64,000 nt of DNA from Planctomycetota bacterium (GTDB taxonomy: Bacteria > Planctomycetota > B15-G4 > SIAN01), in NCBI GenBank assembly GCA_016795285.1, contig JAEUIC010000019.1:136442-200441 (forward strand), in the 5' to 3' direction. The translations under genes and the position numbers were made by a program. Of the stretch, positions 39,883 to 48,805 are shown in pieces. How positions within the stretch are numbered: position 1 is the stretch's first letter; the number at the start of each line of letters is the position of its first letter. The notes beneath the pieces were generated by a model, which did no database searches, had not been told where the DNA came from, and worked only from the letters and a program-made list of their open reading frames with translations.

Positions 39883-39998
39883 GACCCGCCGCCTCCGCGA
39901 GCCCGGAACTTCCTTCGCAGTAGGCCTGCCGCCCTCCACGCGCCGATGAAGCGTCGGCCGCCGTGCCTTCGCCCGCCGCGCACGCCAGGAGGATCGCC

Positions 39999-41720
39999 TT
40001 GGCCGTCAATCTCGCGACGCTGCTCGCCAGCGCCGAACGCCTGCCCACGCCGCCCGCCGTCGCGCTCGAGCTGCTCGCCCTCGCGCAGCGGGAGGACGCC
40101 GACGTCGACAAGATGGCCGCGGTGATCTCGCGCGACCCGGCGCTCGTCTCGAAGATCCTGCGCGTCGCCAACACGCCGCTCTTCGGCGCGCGCAAGGTGG
40201 CCACGATCAAGCAGGCGCTGATGACGCTGGGGCTGCGCGCCGTGCAGGTGATGGCGCTCAGCTTCTCGCTGGTACGTCCCGCGGGAGGTGACACCTCGGA
40301 CGAGGAGAGCGCCTTCTGGCGCAACTCGCTCACGTCGGCGGTCGCCGCGCGCATCCTCGCCGCCCATTGGGCGCCGCGGCAGGCCGACGAGTGCTTCGTC
40401 GCCGGGCTCCTCTGCGACATCGGCGTGATGACCGCGAAGCTCGCCTGGCCCGACAAGGCCGCCCCGCTGCTGGCGCGCATGCGCGAGCGGCGCGACGACG
40501 GCCTCGAAGCGGAACGGATGGCGCTCGGCGCCGACCACATGGCGCTCGGCTCGGCGCTGCTGCGCAACTGGTCGCTGCCGGCGCCGATCTGCGACGCGGT
40601 CGCCTGCCACCACCAGCTCGAGGCGCTCGAAGCGACCGCGCCAGCGGCTACTCGCAACCTGACCAACGTCGTCGCCATCGCCGCGATCATCGAACGGTGC
40701 TTCCGCAACGAGCTGGTCGACAAGGACGAGGAGCAGTTGCGCGCCGACCTCGACCTGGTGCGCCGCCGCCTCGCGGCGAGCTTCGGCGCCAGCGACGACG
40801 ACGTCTCGCTGATCTTCCAGGAGATCCGCAAGGGGCGCCGTGAGATGGCCGCCGTCTTCGACGTGAACCTCGGCGATCCGCGCACGCTCGACGAGATCCA
40901 GGTGCGCACCAGCCAGGTGCTGGTGTCGCTGTCGGCCTCGATGGCGAGCCGGATGGGCGACCTCGAGCGCAAGACGGAGACGCTGGCGACGCAGGCCGCG
41001 CAGGACGGCTTGACCGGCCTCGCCAATCGCCGCGAGCTCGAGACGCGCTCCGCCGAGCGGTTCGCCGCGGCGCGCGCCAAGCGCAGCCCCTACGCCGTGC
41101 TGATGATCGACCTCGACCACTTCAAGCAGGTGAACGACACGCATGGCCACCAGGTCGGCGACGACCTGCTGCAGGCGCTCGGCGAGGCGCTGCGCAAGGG
41201 AGCGCGCGAGAACGAGCTCTTCGCCCGCTACGGCGGCGAGGAGTTCTGCGCGCTGCTGCCGTGCGCGGACGAGGCGACGCTGCGCACGCGCGCGGTCGAG
41301 CTGCTCGCCGCGATCCGGTCGCTCGCGATCGCGCTGCCGAGCGGCGCGACGCTGTCGCCCACCGCGTCGATCGGCGGAGCGTTCGTGCCCGACGCCAACG
41401 GCGCGGCGAGCCCCGAAGCGGTGCGCGAGGCGGCCGATCGCTGCCTCTACGACTCGAAGAAGGCGGGGCGCGATCGCGCGACCGTGCTGACGCTCGCGCC
41501 GGGCGCGAGCTGCGGCAGCTGCGGCGCGGTGCCGCCCGCGCCGGTCGCGAAGGTGCCCGCTCCCGCGGCACCACGATCCAGTGCACCGCCGCCCGCTGCA
41601 TCGCCAACCGCCGCGCCGCGTCCGGCGCTGCGCCCCACCGTCCGGCCCGACGTGCCGCCGCCTCCGGAAGCGCCGGCCCGCTCGCCGCTGCGGCCGCTCA
41701 GCTCCCCGAAGCGCCCTTGA
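39999..41720 (+). CDS. HDOD - GGDEF signalling protein (predicted diguanylate cyclase)
   Basis: 573 residues from TTG 39999, chosen because a perfect AGGAGG lies six bases upstream; a GTG at 39963 is in frame but has no such site. An HDOD domain (about 10-210, 'ERLPTPPAVALELL', 'KILRVANTPLFG') precedes a GGDEF domain with the active signature 'GGEEF' (about residue 411) and 'MIDLDHFKQVNDTHGHQVGD'. The expected inhibitory RxxD site just before it is not present (the segment reads 'GARENELF'), so product inhibition is unlikely. The last 70 residues are Pro/Ala-rich. With the HD-GYP protein it makes c-di-GMP turnover likely here. The end overlaps the convergent gene by 23 nt. Confidence 0.92.
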   Translation: MAVNLATLLASAERLPTPPAVALELLALAQREDADVDKMAAVISRDPALVSKILRVANTPLFGARKVATIKQALMTLGLRAVQVMALSFSLVRPAGGDTSDEESAFWRNSLTSAVAARILAAHWAPRQADECFVAGLLCDIGVMTAKLAWPDKAAPLLARMRERRDDGLEAERMALGADHMALGSALLRNWSLPAPICDAVACHHQLEALEATAPAATRNLTNVVAIAAIIERCFRNELVDKDEEQLRADLDLVRRRLAASFGASDDDVSLIFQEIRKGRREMAAVFDVNLGDPRTLDEIQVRTSQVLVSLSASMASRMGDLERKTETLATQAAQDGLTGLANRRELETRSAERFAAARAKRSPYAVLMIDLDHFKQVNDTHGHQVGDDLLQALGEALRKGARENELFARYGGEEFCALLPCADEATLRTRAVELLAAIRSLAIALPSGATLSPTASIGGAFVPDANGAASPEAVREAADRCLYDSKKAGRDRATVLTLAPGASCGSCGAVPPAPVAKVPAPAAPRSSAPPPAASPTAAPRPALRPTVRPDVPPPPEAPARSPLRPLSSPKRP

Positions 41721-43941
41721 GATGGACCACGCCGAGCTCGCGCGCGAGTTGCGCGAGCTCGGCCGAGGCGGGGAAGCGATCGAGGTAGCGCGCCAGCGCC
41801 TCCTCGGCCTGCTTCCGCTGCCCGATCCGCGCCAGCGCCGCCACGGCGCTGACCGCGACGTCGGCGCGCCCGAGCCCGTCGGCCGCGCGCAGCAGCCCCT
41901 GCACGCCGCGCGGCGGATCGCTGACCTGGAACTCGAGCGCGTCGACCATCCCCTGCCAGCCGTCGATCTGCTGCGCCTGCAGCCGCGGCAGCGCCTCGCG
42001 AGCGTCGCCGCACTCGAGCGCGACGCGCGCCAGATCGGCCGCCAGCGCGAGGTCCTCGCGCGCCTGCGCACAGAGCGGCGCGGGCGATTCGCCGCGCTTC
42101 GCCGCCGCGCCGGCCAACTGCTGCGCGTCGCGCGCCAGCGCCAGCAGCGTCTCGACGCCGGTCGTCGCGCCCCACGGCCGCGGGCAGCGCAGCTGCACGA
42201 CCCGCTCGAGCCGCGCGCGCGCCTGCGCCCGATCGCCGCGCACCGCCGCCGCATCGGCGAGGTCGGCCTCGATCGCGCCGATCACCGAGCGAGCGAACGG
42301 GTCGCGCTCGTCGCGCTCGAGCCCGCGGATCGGCGGCGCGACGAAGGGCGCGCGCGGCGCGGGTGGCGGCGCCGCGCCGTTCGGAAGCGGCAGCACCAGC
42401 TGCCAGAGGAGTCCGCGCCGCTGCGCGACGAGCCCCTCCTGCACCCCCGCCATCAGGTCGGCGCTGAAGAGCGGCCGCAGCGTCGCCGGCATCGGCTCGC
42501 CGCGCTTCGCCGCCTGCTTCGCCAACACGAGGTCCGCCTCGCCCTTCAGCTGCCCACGCGAGACGATCGAGAGGTCCTGCCGCACCCCCTCCGCGTAGCG
42601 CAGCGCCAGCAGCGGGTAGAGGGCGACGTCCCCGGAACCGATGTACTGCGCGCCTTCGGGGAGCTCGGCCAGCAGCGCCCGCGCGTAGTCCTCGGCGAGC
42701 CACGCCTCGCGCCGATCGCAGAGCGGGAAGTTGCGCAGCAGCAGCGCCGCCGGCAGCAGCGCCGCCAGCACGCCGCTCGCCGCCGCACCGCGCAACGCCG
42801 CAGGCAACCGCGTCGACTCGCGCGTCGCGCGCAGCAGCGCCTCGAGCCCGAAGCCGACGACGAGCGCCGTCGCGAGCCAGCCGCAGGTGAGGTAGCGCGA
42901 GTAGAGGAAGAGATCCCACCACGCGCCGTGCAGCGCGAGCGGCGCGAGGTTCACCGCCCAGATCACCGCCACCGCCGCCAGCAGCGCCTTCTGCCCGCGC
43001 CGCAGCAACGTCCACGCGCCCATCAGCAGCAGCGGCACGCCGACCACGCCCCACTCGCGCACCGCCTCGCCGAGGTGGTGGGTGACGATCGTGACGTGGT
43101 CGCCCATCGACTCGGCGAAGCGCCGCTCGTGGTGCGCCTCGCGCCGCAGGTAGGAGAGCAGCGCGCGCGGCTCCTCGAGTTCGGCGATCCGCTGCTTCTC
43201 CCCCTCGACGATGCCGACGCGCGCCTCGATCGGCGGATCGGCCGCGGCGCGCCACGGCAGGTAGCCGTAGAGCGCGAGGCCCGGCAGCAGCGCGAGCAGC
43301 GCGGCCGCGATCAGCTGCGGGCGCAGCAGGAGCTCGCGGCGACGCGCCACGAGCAGCAGCAGCAGCGCCGGCGCGTGGGCGATCACCATCGGGTGGTTCG
43401 CCAGCCCGAAACCGAGCAGCAGCGAGTGGAGCACGATCCAGCGCGGCGCGCGGTCGCGGTCAGCGGCGCTGCTCGCGCCGGCGGCGCCACTCGTTGCGTT
43501 GCCGCTCGTTGCGCTGCCGCCGCCGCTCGGCCGCTCGCCGAGGAAGCGCGCGGTGCACCACCAGAGGCTCGCGCTGCAGAGCGCGGCGAGCGGATAGGTG
43601 CGCGCCACGGTCGCCTCGCCCCAGATCGGCCCGAGCAGCGCGAAGGCGAGCGCGCCCGCGAACGACGCGAGCCGGCCGCACCCCACGCGCCGCAGCGACG
43701 CGCAGAGCAGTTGCGCCGCCGCCGCCGCGCAGAGCGCGCTGAAGAGGTTCATCCGCCACGAGACGGTGCCGATCGGCACGACGACGCTGAACGCCTTCGC
43801 CAGCAGCAGCCAGAGCGGGTAGCCGGTCGGGTGCGGGATGCCCAGCACGTGGGCCGCGGCGGTGAGTTCGCCCGAGTCGCCGACCCAGACGGTCGGGCAC
43901 AAGGTGAAGAGGTAGAGCGCGAACGCAGCGAGGAAGGCCAT
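41698..43941 (-). CDS. DUF2723 / TMEM260-like membrane protein (predicted O-mannosyltransferase type)
   Basis: 747 residues; the N-terminal half is polytopic. 'FTLCPTVWVGDSGELTAAAHV' and 'GIPHPTGYPLWLLLA' match the DUF2723/TMEM260 family, whose human member is an O-mannosyltransferase of the GT-C fold; Asp and Glu in 'DSGE' are the likely catalytic acid residues. Several further membrane spans follow, then a long helical soluble C-terminus with repeats reminiscent of TPR, probably periplasmic. With the GT-C gene at 35985 it suggests protein or glycan glycosylation in the envelope (inference). ATG start; the gene ends 23 nt inside the GGDEF gene. Confidence 0.83.
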   Translation of the reverse strand: MAFLAAFALYLFTLCPTVWVGDSGELTAAAHVLGIPHPTGYPLWLLLAKAFSVVVPIGTVSWRMNLFSALCAAAAAQLLCASLRRVGCGRLASFAGALAFALLGPIWGEATVARTYPLAALCSASLWWCTARFLGERPSGGGSATSGNATSGAAGASSAADRDRAPRWIVLHSLLLGFGLANHPMVIAHAPALLLLLVARRRELLLRPQLIAAALLALLPGLALYGYLPWRAAADPPIEARVGIVEGEKQRIAELEEPRALLSYLRREAHHERRFAESMGDHVTIVTHHLGEAVREWGVVGVPLLLMGAWTLLRRGQKALLAAVAVIWAVNLAPLALHGAWWDLFLYSRYLTCGWLATALVVGFGLEALLRATRESTRLPAALRGAAASGVLAALLPAALLLRNFPLCDRREAWLAEDYARALLAELPEGAQYIGSGDVALYPLLALRYAEGVRQDLSIVSRGQLKGEADLVLAKQAAKRGEPMPATLRPLFSADLMAGVQEGLVAQRRGLLWQLVLPLPNGAAPPPAPRAPFVAPPIRGLERDERDPFARSVIGAIEADLADAAAVRGDRAQARARLERVVQLRCPRPWGATTGVETLLALARDAQQLAGAAAKRGESPAPLCAQAREDLALAADLARVALECGDAREALPRLQAQQIDGWQGMVDALEFQVSDPPRGVQGLLRAADGLGRADVAVSAVAALARIGQRKQAEEALARYLDRFPASAELAQLARELGVVHLKGASGS

Positions 43942-43991
43942 CGCGGCACCTTATCGGCGGAGCGCGTGCGCGGGAGCGGTCACGGCAGCGA

Positions 43992-45461
43992 TCAGAGGAG
44001 CGGCGACAGCAGGCGCGCGGCCGCGCAGACGAAGCGCATCGACTTCGTCTGGCGCGCCAGCAGCTCGAGCGTCACCTCGTTGGCGTGGGCGACGTCGCGC
44101 AGGAAGCGCCGCTCGAGCGTCGCGGCGAAGCGCGTGTCGTTGATCAGCGCCCCGATCTCGAAGTTGAGCCGGTAGCTCCTCAGGTCGACGTTGGCCGAGC
44201 CGACGCAGGCGATCTGCCCGTCGGCGACCAGCGTCTTGCCGTGCAGCATCGACGGCTCGTACTCGAAGATGCGCACGCCGCCGCGCAGCAGCTTGCCGTA
44301 GTAGGAGCGCGCGGCGTAGGCGGCGATCTTCACGTCGGAGATCGAGAGCGCCGGCAGCAGCACGCGCACGTCGACGCGGCGCAGCGCCGAGCTGACCAGC
44401 GCCGCCAGCGTCGCCTCGTCGGGGATGAAGTAGGGGCTCGACAGGTAGACGCGCCGGCGCGCCGAGGCGATCGCCGCGAAGTGGACGAAGGCGCTGGCGT
44501 TGTGCTCCTGGTCGGGGCCGCTCGTCACGATGGCCACCATCGAGCCGGGGGTCTCCGCAGCCTCCGGCACGGCGAAGGGCGGCAGCGCGCGGCCGCCGGC
44601 GAAGACCCAGTCCTCGCGGAACGCCTGCGCGAGCGAGCTCACGGCCGGCCCGCGCAGCTCGAGGTGGGAGTCGCGGTAGACGGCGAGCCCGCTGCGGCGG
44701 CGGCTGCCCGAGTACTCGTCGCCGACGTTCATGCCGCCGGTGAAGCCGACCTCGCCGTCGACCACGATCAGCTTGCGGTGGTTGCGCAGGTGGACCGACA
44801 GCCGGCGGCGCAGCGGGTTCATCGGCTGGAACGCGCGCGCGCGCCCGCCGGCGACCTCGAGCTGCCGCAGCCGCTCGGCGTTGATGTGCAGCGAGCCGAC
44901 CGCGTCGTAGAGGAGGCGCACCTCGAGGCCGGCGCGCGCGCGCTCGGCCAGCACCTCGAGGAAGCGGCGCCCCGTCTCGTCGTTCTGGATGATGTAGTAC
45001 TCGGCCCAGATGAAGCGGCGCGCGCCGCGCAGGGCCTTCTCGATGCGCGCGAAGGTCTCCTCGTTCTCGGTGAGCAGCGTGACGTCGTTGCCGGCGTTCG
45101 GCGCGAGCCCGGTGAGGTTGGCCGCCAGGTCGAGCAGCGAGTCGCCCTGCATCGCATCCGGGGTCGCCTGCTTGCCGCCGAGCTCGTGCCGCAGCTGCGC
45201 CGCCGCGCGCCGGCGCGCGAGCTTCACGCGCCGCACGCTCGGGCTCGCCAGCGCGAAGAAGGCGAGCGCGCCGACCAGCGGGAAGGCGAGGATCGCGAAG
45301 ATCCACGTCAACGTCCCCTGCACGCCGTGGCCGCGCGAGCAGGCGCGCTCGATCGCCCAGAGGTCGAGCGCGAAGACGAGCAGCGAGAAGAGGGTGATGC
45401 CGGCGGCGTGCGCCTGCGACAGGCTCCTCAGGAACTCCCAAGTCGACGCTGCGAAGTCCAC
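43992..45461 (-). CDS. cls: Cardiolipin synthase-type phospholipase D protein
   Basis: 489 residues. Two N-terminal membrane segments precede two phospholipase-D HKD motifs: 'HLRNHRKLIVVDGEVGFTGG' and 'MLHGKTLVADGQIACVGSAN'. Spacing and length match bacterial cardiolipin synthase, which makes cardiolipin from two phosphatidylglycerols. The GTG at 45461 is the likely start, 19 bp after the neighbouring stop; the ribosome site is weak. The gene seems to be the second of a short minus-strand unit with the unknown gene at 45481. Confidence 0.93.
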   Translation of the reverse strand: MDFAASTWEFLRSLSQAHAAGITLFSLLVFALDLWAIERACSRGHGVQGTLTWIFAILAFPLVGALAFFALASPSVRRVKLARRRAAAQLRHELGGKQATPDAMQGDSLLDLAANLTGLAPNAGNDVTLLTENEETFARIEKALRGARRFIWAEYYIIQNDETGRRFLEVLAERARAGLEVRLLYDAVGSLHINAERLRQLEVAGGRARAFQPMNPLRRRLSVHLRNHRKLIVVDGEVGFTGGMNVGDEYSGSRRRSGLAVYRDSHLELRGPAVSSLAQAFREDWVFAGGRALPPFAVPEAAETPGSMVAIVTSGPDQEHNASAFVHFAAIASARRRVYLSSPYFIPDEATLAALVSSALRRVDVRVLLPALSISDVKIAAYAARSYYGKLLRGGVRIFEYEPSMLHGKTLVADGQIACVGSANVDLRSYRLNFEIGALINDTRFAATLERRFLRDVAHANEVTLELLARQTKSMRFVCAAARLLSPLL

Positions 45462-45480
45462 TCAGCGCGCCCGGCGCGAT

Positions 45481-46032
45481 TCAGCGCGCATAGAGGCCGG
45501 ACGGCGCGAAGAGCGCCGCGGGTGCGAGGCCTGGCGGCGACGGCGGCACGGTGAGGGCGACCGGCTTGCCATCGACCGACAGCGTCGCCTGCAGAGCGCC
45601 CGCCTCGAGCCCCTGCGTCGCGAACGGCGCGTGCGCCCCGGCCGCGCGGTGCACCAGCTCGAGCGCGCCGAGCTTCGACAGGCGCGTCTCGAAGCAGAGG
45701 CCGCCGACCGCCACGCGCGCGCCGACCGCGTCGGCCGCGACGCTCACCTCGATCGTCCCCACCAGCGCCGGCGCCTTCTCGAAGGGCGTCCCGGCGAAGA
45801 GGTTCGGCCCGAACCAGCGCGCGAGCTTCTCGTCGCTCGACACGAAGCCGATCAGCGCGGGCGGCGCCGCCGGATCGGGCTGCCAGAGCACCATGCCGCT
45901 CGGCGCCGAGCCGATCGGCGTGTGGACCATGCGCGCGACGTGGACCATGACGTTCGGTTGCGCGAGCCCCGGCTTCGTCATCGCGGCGAGGTCGACGCCG
46001 CCCTCCCAGCTCATCCACGTGCGGATCGCCAT
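45481..46032 (-). CDS. Conserved-looking protein of unknown function
   Basis: 183 residues from ATG 46032 with GGGAG eight bases upstream. No signal peptide, membrane segment or known motif. The sequence is compact, with predicted beta strands ('MVHTPIGSAPSGMVLWQP', 'FVSSDEKLARWFGPNLF', 'VGGLCFETRLSKLG'), and looks like a single globular domain. It is 19 bp upstream of cls and likely co-transcribed. A TATGCT hexamer on the minus strand (46128-46123) could be part of its promoter but has no clear -35 box. Confidence 0.7.
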   Translation of the reverse strand: MAIRTWMSWEGGVDLAAMTKPGLAQPNVMVHVARMVHTPIGSAPSGMVLWQPDPAAPPALIGFVSSDEKLARWFGPNLFAGTPFEKAPALVGTIEVSVAADAVGARVAVGGLCFETRLSKLGALELVHRAAGAHAPFATQGLEAGALQATLSVDGKPVALTVPPSPPGLAPAALFAPSGLYAR

Positions 46033-46275
46033 CGATGCACTCCCAGGTTCGCGCCGGGCTCGCGGGGATCGCGGCGGCGCGCCGCCCACTCTCGCTCCGT
46101 CCCGGTCGCAGGGCGGGCGATGAGCATAGGACTCCCATCGCCGCGGCGACCGCGCCCTCCCCGGCCCGACGGCCACTGCTACACTTCGCCGCCACGTCGA
46201 CCGCGAGCGCGCCCCTTTTCCTGATCGCTCGCCGTCGTGCCCCGCGGCACCCCGCCGCCTTCCGGAGCGAGTTCG

Positions 46276-46701
46276 ATGATGAAGTTCCTCGGTTTCCTGT
46301 TCCTCGTCGCCCTCGGCGTCGCCGGCTACGGCTACTGGAAGGGGTGGTTCGAGGTGACCAAGAGCGACGCGCAGGGCAAGACCAGCTACGGCGTCACCAT
46401 CGACAACGACAAGATGTCGAACGACCTCGACGCGATGACCAAGTGGGCGCACGAGAAGCTCGACGCGCTCGACCAGAAGATCGACGAGCTGCGCAACAAG
46501 GCGGCGAAGGCGAGCAACGAGACCAAGCCGGAGCTCGAGCGGCAGATCCGGGCGCTCGAGGCGCAGCGCGGCGAGGCGAAGGAGTCGCTGCAGGAGCTCG
46601 AGAAGAGCGACGTCCAGAAGGACGAGGCGAAGGCGGGCGCCCTCCACAAGAAGCTGCAGCAGACGCTGACCGACACGCCGGTCGAGAAGGGCGGCAACTA
46701 G
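46276..46701 (+). CDS. Small membrane-anchored coiled-coil protein
   Basis: 141 residues from ATG 46276 (GGAG eight bases upstream; a second ATG follows directly). A single N-terminal membrane anchor ('FLGFLFLVALGVAGYGYW') is followed by a highly charged helical region rich in Lys, Glu, Ala and Leu ('LDQKIDELRNKAAKASNE', 'LERQIRALEAQRGEAKES') typical of a coiled coil. No known domain. It is divergent from the 45481 gene and convergent with the metal ATPase; a 9-10-bp GC stem lies in the short gap between them. Confidence 0.78.
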   Translation: MMKFLGFLFLVALGVAGYGYWKGWFEVTKSDAQGKTSYGVTIDNDKMSNDLDAMTKWAHEKLDALDQKIDELRNKAAKASNETKPELERQIRALEAQRGEAKESLQELEKSDVQKDEAKAGALHKKLQQTLTDTPVEKGGN

Positions 46702-46706
46702 CCGCT

Positions 46707-46746
46707 CGCGGGCGCGCGCCCTCTCGACGGATGCGTCGCGCCCGCG
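46707..46746. terminator. Candidate bidirectional stem-loop between convergent genes
   Basis: GCGGGCGCG (46708-46716) pairs with CGCGCCCGC (46737-46745), extended by one base pair, with a 20-nt loop. It occupies most of the 52-bp gap between two genes ending toward each other. No T-run on either strand, so only a moderate call. Confidence 0.4.
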
Positions 46747-46753
46747 GCCCCGC

Positions 46754-48805
46754 TCACGCCGCCGGCTCCTCCACCTCGACCGGCACCGTCAGCTCGTCGA
46801 AGCGCAGCAGCCGGCCGGCGTTGGCCAGCACGGCGAGCGTGCCGGCGTTGTGGAGCAGCGCGGCGAGCAGCGCGTTCACCTGGCCGACCGCCGCCAGCGC
46901 CAGCACCGCGACCGTCCAGCCGAGCCCGATCGCGACGTTGATGGCGATGGCGCGGCGCGCGCGGCGCGACAGGCGGATGCAGGTGCCGAGCCGCCGCAGA
47001 TCGCTGGTCATCAGCACGAGGTCGCTCGACGCCAGCGCGACGTCGGTGCCGCGCGCCCCCATCGCCACGCCGACCGCGCCCGCCTTGAGCGCCAGCGCGT
47101 CGTTCACGCCATCGCCTACCACCAGCGGCCGGCGCCCCGCGGCGATCTCCGCCAGCACCTTCTCGAGCTTCTGCTCGGGCAGCACCTCGGCCGCCACCTC
47201 GTCGATGCCGAGCTGCGCCGCGATCTTCTGCGCGACGCTCTTGCGATCGCCGGTCACCAGGAGCTGGCGGGTGAGGCCGAGCGCGCGCAGGTCGGCCAGC
47301 GCATGGCGCGCCTCGGCGCGCGGCTCGTCGGCGAGCAGCAGCCAACCGCAGAACACGCCGCCCGCCGCGAGCCCGACCACCGGCCCGTCGTGGTGCGGCG
47401 CCTCGGGCGCGGCGACGCCGCGCTCGAGCAGCAGCTCGCGCCGCCCCAGCACCACCTCGATCGGCGTCCCGTTCGGCCCGGCCTCGACCGGCCCGTAGAG
47501 CCCCTTCCCGCCCACTTCCTGCACGTCGTCGACGCGCCACCGCTCGCCCGCCGCGAGCGACCCGGCCAGCGCGCGGCTCACCGGATGGCTCGACGCCGCG
47601 CCGAGGCTGCCGGCGAGGCGGACCATCTCGCGCTCGGTGTGGCCGGCCGCCGGCGCGGCGCGCAGCAGCTTCAGCTCGCCGAGCGTCACGGTGCCGGTCT
47701 TGTCGAGCACGACGGTGTCGACCTCGGCCAACTCCTCGAGGAACGCCGTGCCGCGCACCAGCACGCCGTGGCGCGCCGCGACCGCCAGCGACGCGATCGA
47801 CGTGGCCGGCGCCGCCAGCACCAGCGCGCACGGGCAGCTCGCCACCAGCACGGCGAGCGCGAAGGAGACGTTGCTGGTGAGCAGCCACGTCGCCGCCGCG
47901 GTCAGCAGCACCAGCACGAGGTAGCTCTGCGCATGCTTCTCGAGCAGGCGCGTGATCGGCGGCTTGGCGCGCTCCGCGTCGCGCATGAGTTCCACCACGC
48001 GGCCGAGCGTCGTCTCGCCGCCGGTGCGCGTCACCTCGATCTCGAGGCGCCCCGACAGGTTGATCGAGCCGGCGTCGACCGCATCGCCCGGCGCCACCTC
48101 GAGCGGCACCGACTCGCCGGTGATCGGCGCGGTGTCGAGGCTCGAGTTGCCGGCGCGCACGAGGCCGTCGGCCGGCACGCGGTCGCCGGCGCGCAGCTCG
48201 ACGCGATCGCCCTTCCGCAGCGCCTCGCTCTCGACCTCGGTGACGCCGCCCTCCGCGTCGAGCCGCCGGACGCGCCCCTTGGTCAACCGCCCGAGCGCCG
48301 CGATCGCCTCGCGGCTGCCGAGCAGGCTGCGATCCTCGAGCACGTGGCCGATCACCATCACCAGCGGGACGAGCGCCGCGCTGGCCAAGTCGCCCGAAGC
48401 CCACGCCGCCAGCAGCGCCGCGGCCACGAGCTGATCGGTGACGCCGTGGAGGCTCGGGTGGCGCAGGCTCTTCCAGGCGTCGACGAAGGTCGGGATGCCG
48501 ACCAGGATGGCGGCGCCGGCCGCGAGGAGGTCGGCGACGTCCTGCTGCTCCGGCCACCAGAAGCGGACCGCGAGCGCCAGCAAGAGGAAGCCGGCCGCCA
48601 CCACCGCCAGCGTGAGGCGCAGCGCGAGGATGCGGCGCGCGCCGACGTCGAGCAGCTCGGGCGCGCCGAGGCCGTGGACGTGGCCGCAGCAGTCGTCGCC
48701 GCCGTCGGCCGCGTGCGCATGCGCGTGCGCGTGGTCATGCGCATGGTCGTGCGCATGCGCGTGGTCGTGCGCGTGGTCGTGCATCGGCGCGGTGCCGGCG
48801 GCCAT
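46754..48805 (-). CDS. P1B-type heavy-metal-transporting ATPase (Zn/Cd/Pb-type likely) with His-rich N-terminus
   Basis: 683 residues. A His-rich N-terminus (repeats of DHAH, then 'DDCCGHVHGLG') replaces a normal CxxC metal domain. Core motifs: 'SCPCALVLAAP' (CPC ion site in the membrane, about residue 322), phosphorylation site 'DKTGT' (about 366), 'SSHPVSRAL' (HP locus), and 'GDGVND' (about 563). The last membrane segment reads 'HNAGTLAVLANAGRL'. CPC plus the His-rich sensor favours Zn2+, Cd2+ or Pb2+ export; Cu is less likely. ATG 48805, with a GGGAGG site, overlaps the stop of the upstream SPFH gene by one base, coupling it to the three band-7 genes. Confidence 0.9.
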   Translation of the reverse strand: MAAGTAPMHDHAHDHAHAHDHAHDHAHAHAHAADGGDDCCGHVHGLGAPELLDVGARRILALRLTLAVVAAGFLLLALAVRFWWPEQQDVADLLAAGAAILVGIPTFVDAWKSLRHPSLHGVTDQLVAAALLAAWASGDLASAALVPLVMVIGHVLEDRSLLGSREAIAALGRLTKGRVRRLDAEGGVTEVESEALRKGDRVELRAGDRVPADGLVRAGNSSLDTAPITGESVPLEVAPGDAVDAGSINLSGRLEIEVTRTGGETTLGRVVELMRDAERAKPPITRLLEKHAQSYLVLVLLTAAATWLLTSNVSFALAVLVASCPCALVLAAPATSIASLAVAARHGVLVRGTAFLEELAEVDTVVLDKTGTVTLGELKLLRAAPAAGHTEREMVRLAGSLGAASSHPVSRALAGSLAAGERWRVDDVQEVGGKGLYGPVEAGPNGTPIEVVLGRRELLLERGVAAPEAPHHDGPVVGLAAGGVFCGWLLLADEPRAEARHALADLRALGLTRQLLVTGDRKSVAQKIAAQLGIDEVAAEVLPEQKLEKVLAEIAAGRRPLVVGDGVNDALALKAGAVGVAMGARGTDVALASSDLVLMTSDLRRLGTCIRLSRRARRAIAINVAIGLGWTVAVLALAAVGQVNALLAALLHNAGTLAVLANAGRLLRFDELTVPVEVEEPAA
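48719..48783 (-). repeat. Degenerate 6-bp-based tandem repeat encoding the His-rich tail
   Basis: The 5' coding part of the metal ATPase is a run of near-identical CAT/CAC-GCG/GAC-type hexamers and dodecamers encoding (DHAH)n and (HAHA)n. Such slippage-prone coding repeats can change length between strains and so tune the number of metal ligands. Confidence 0.6.
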
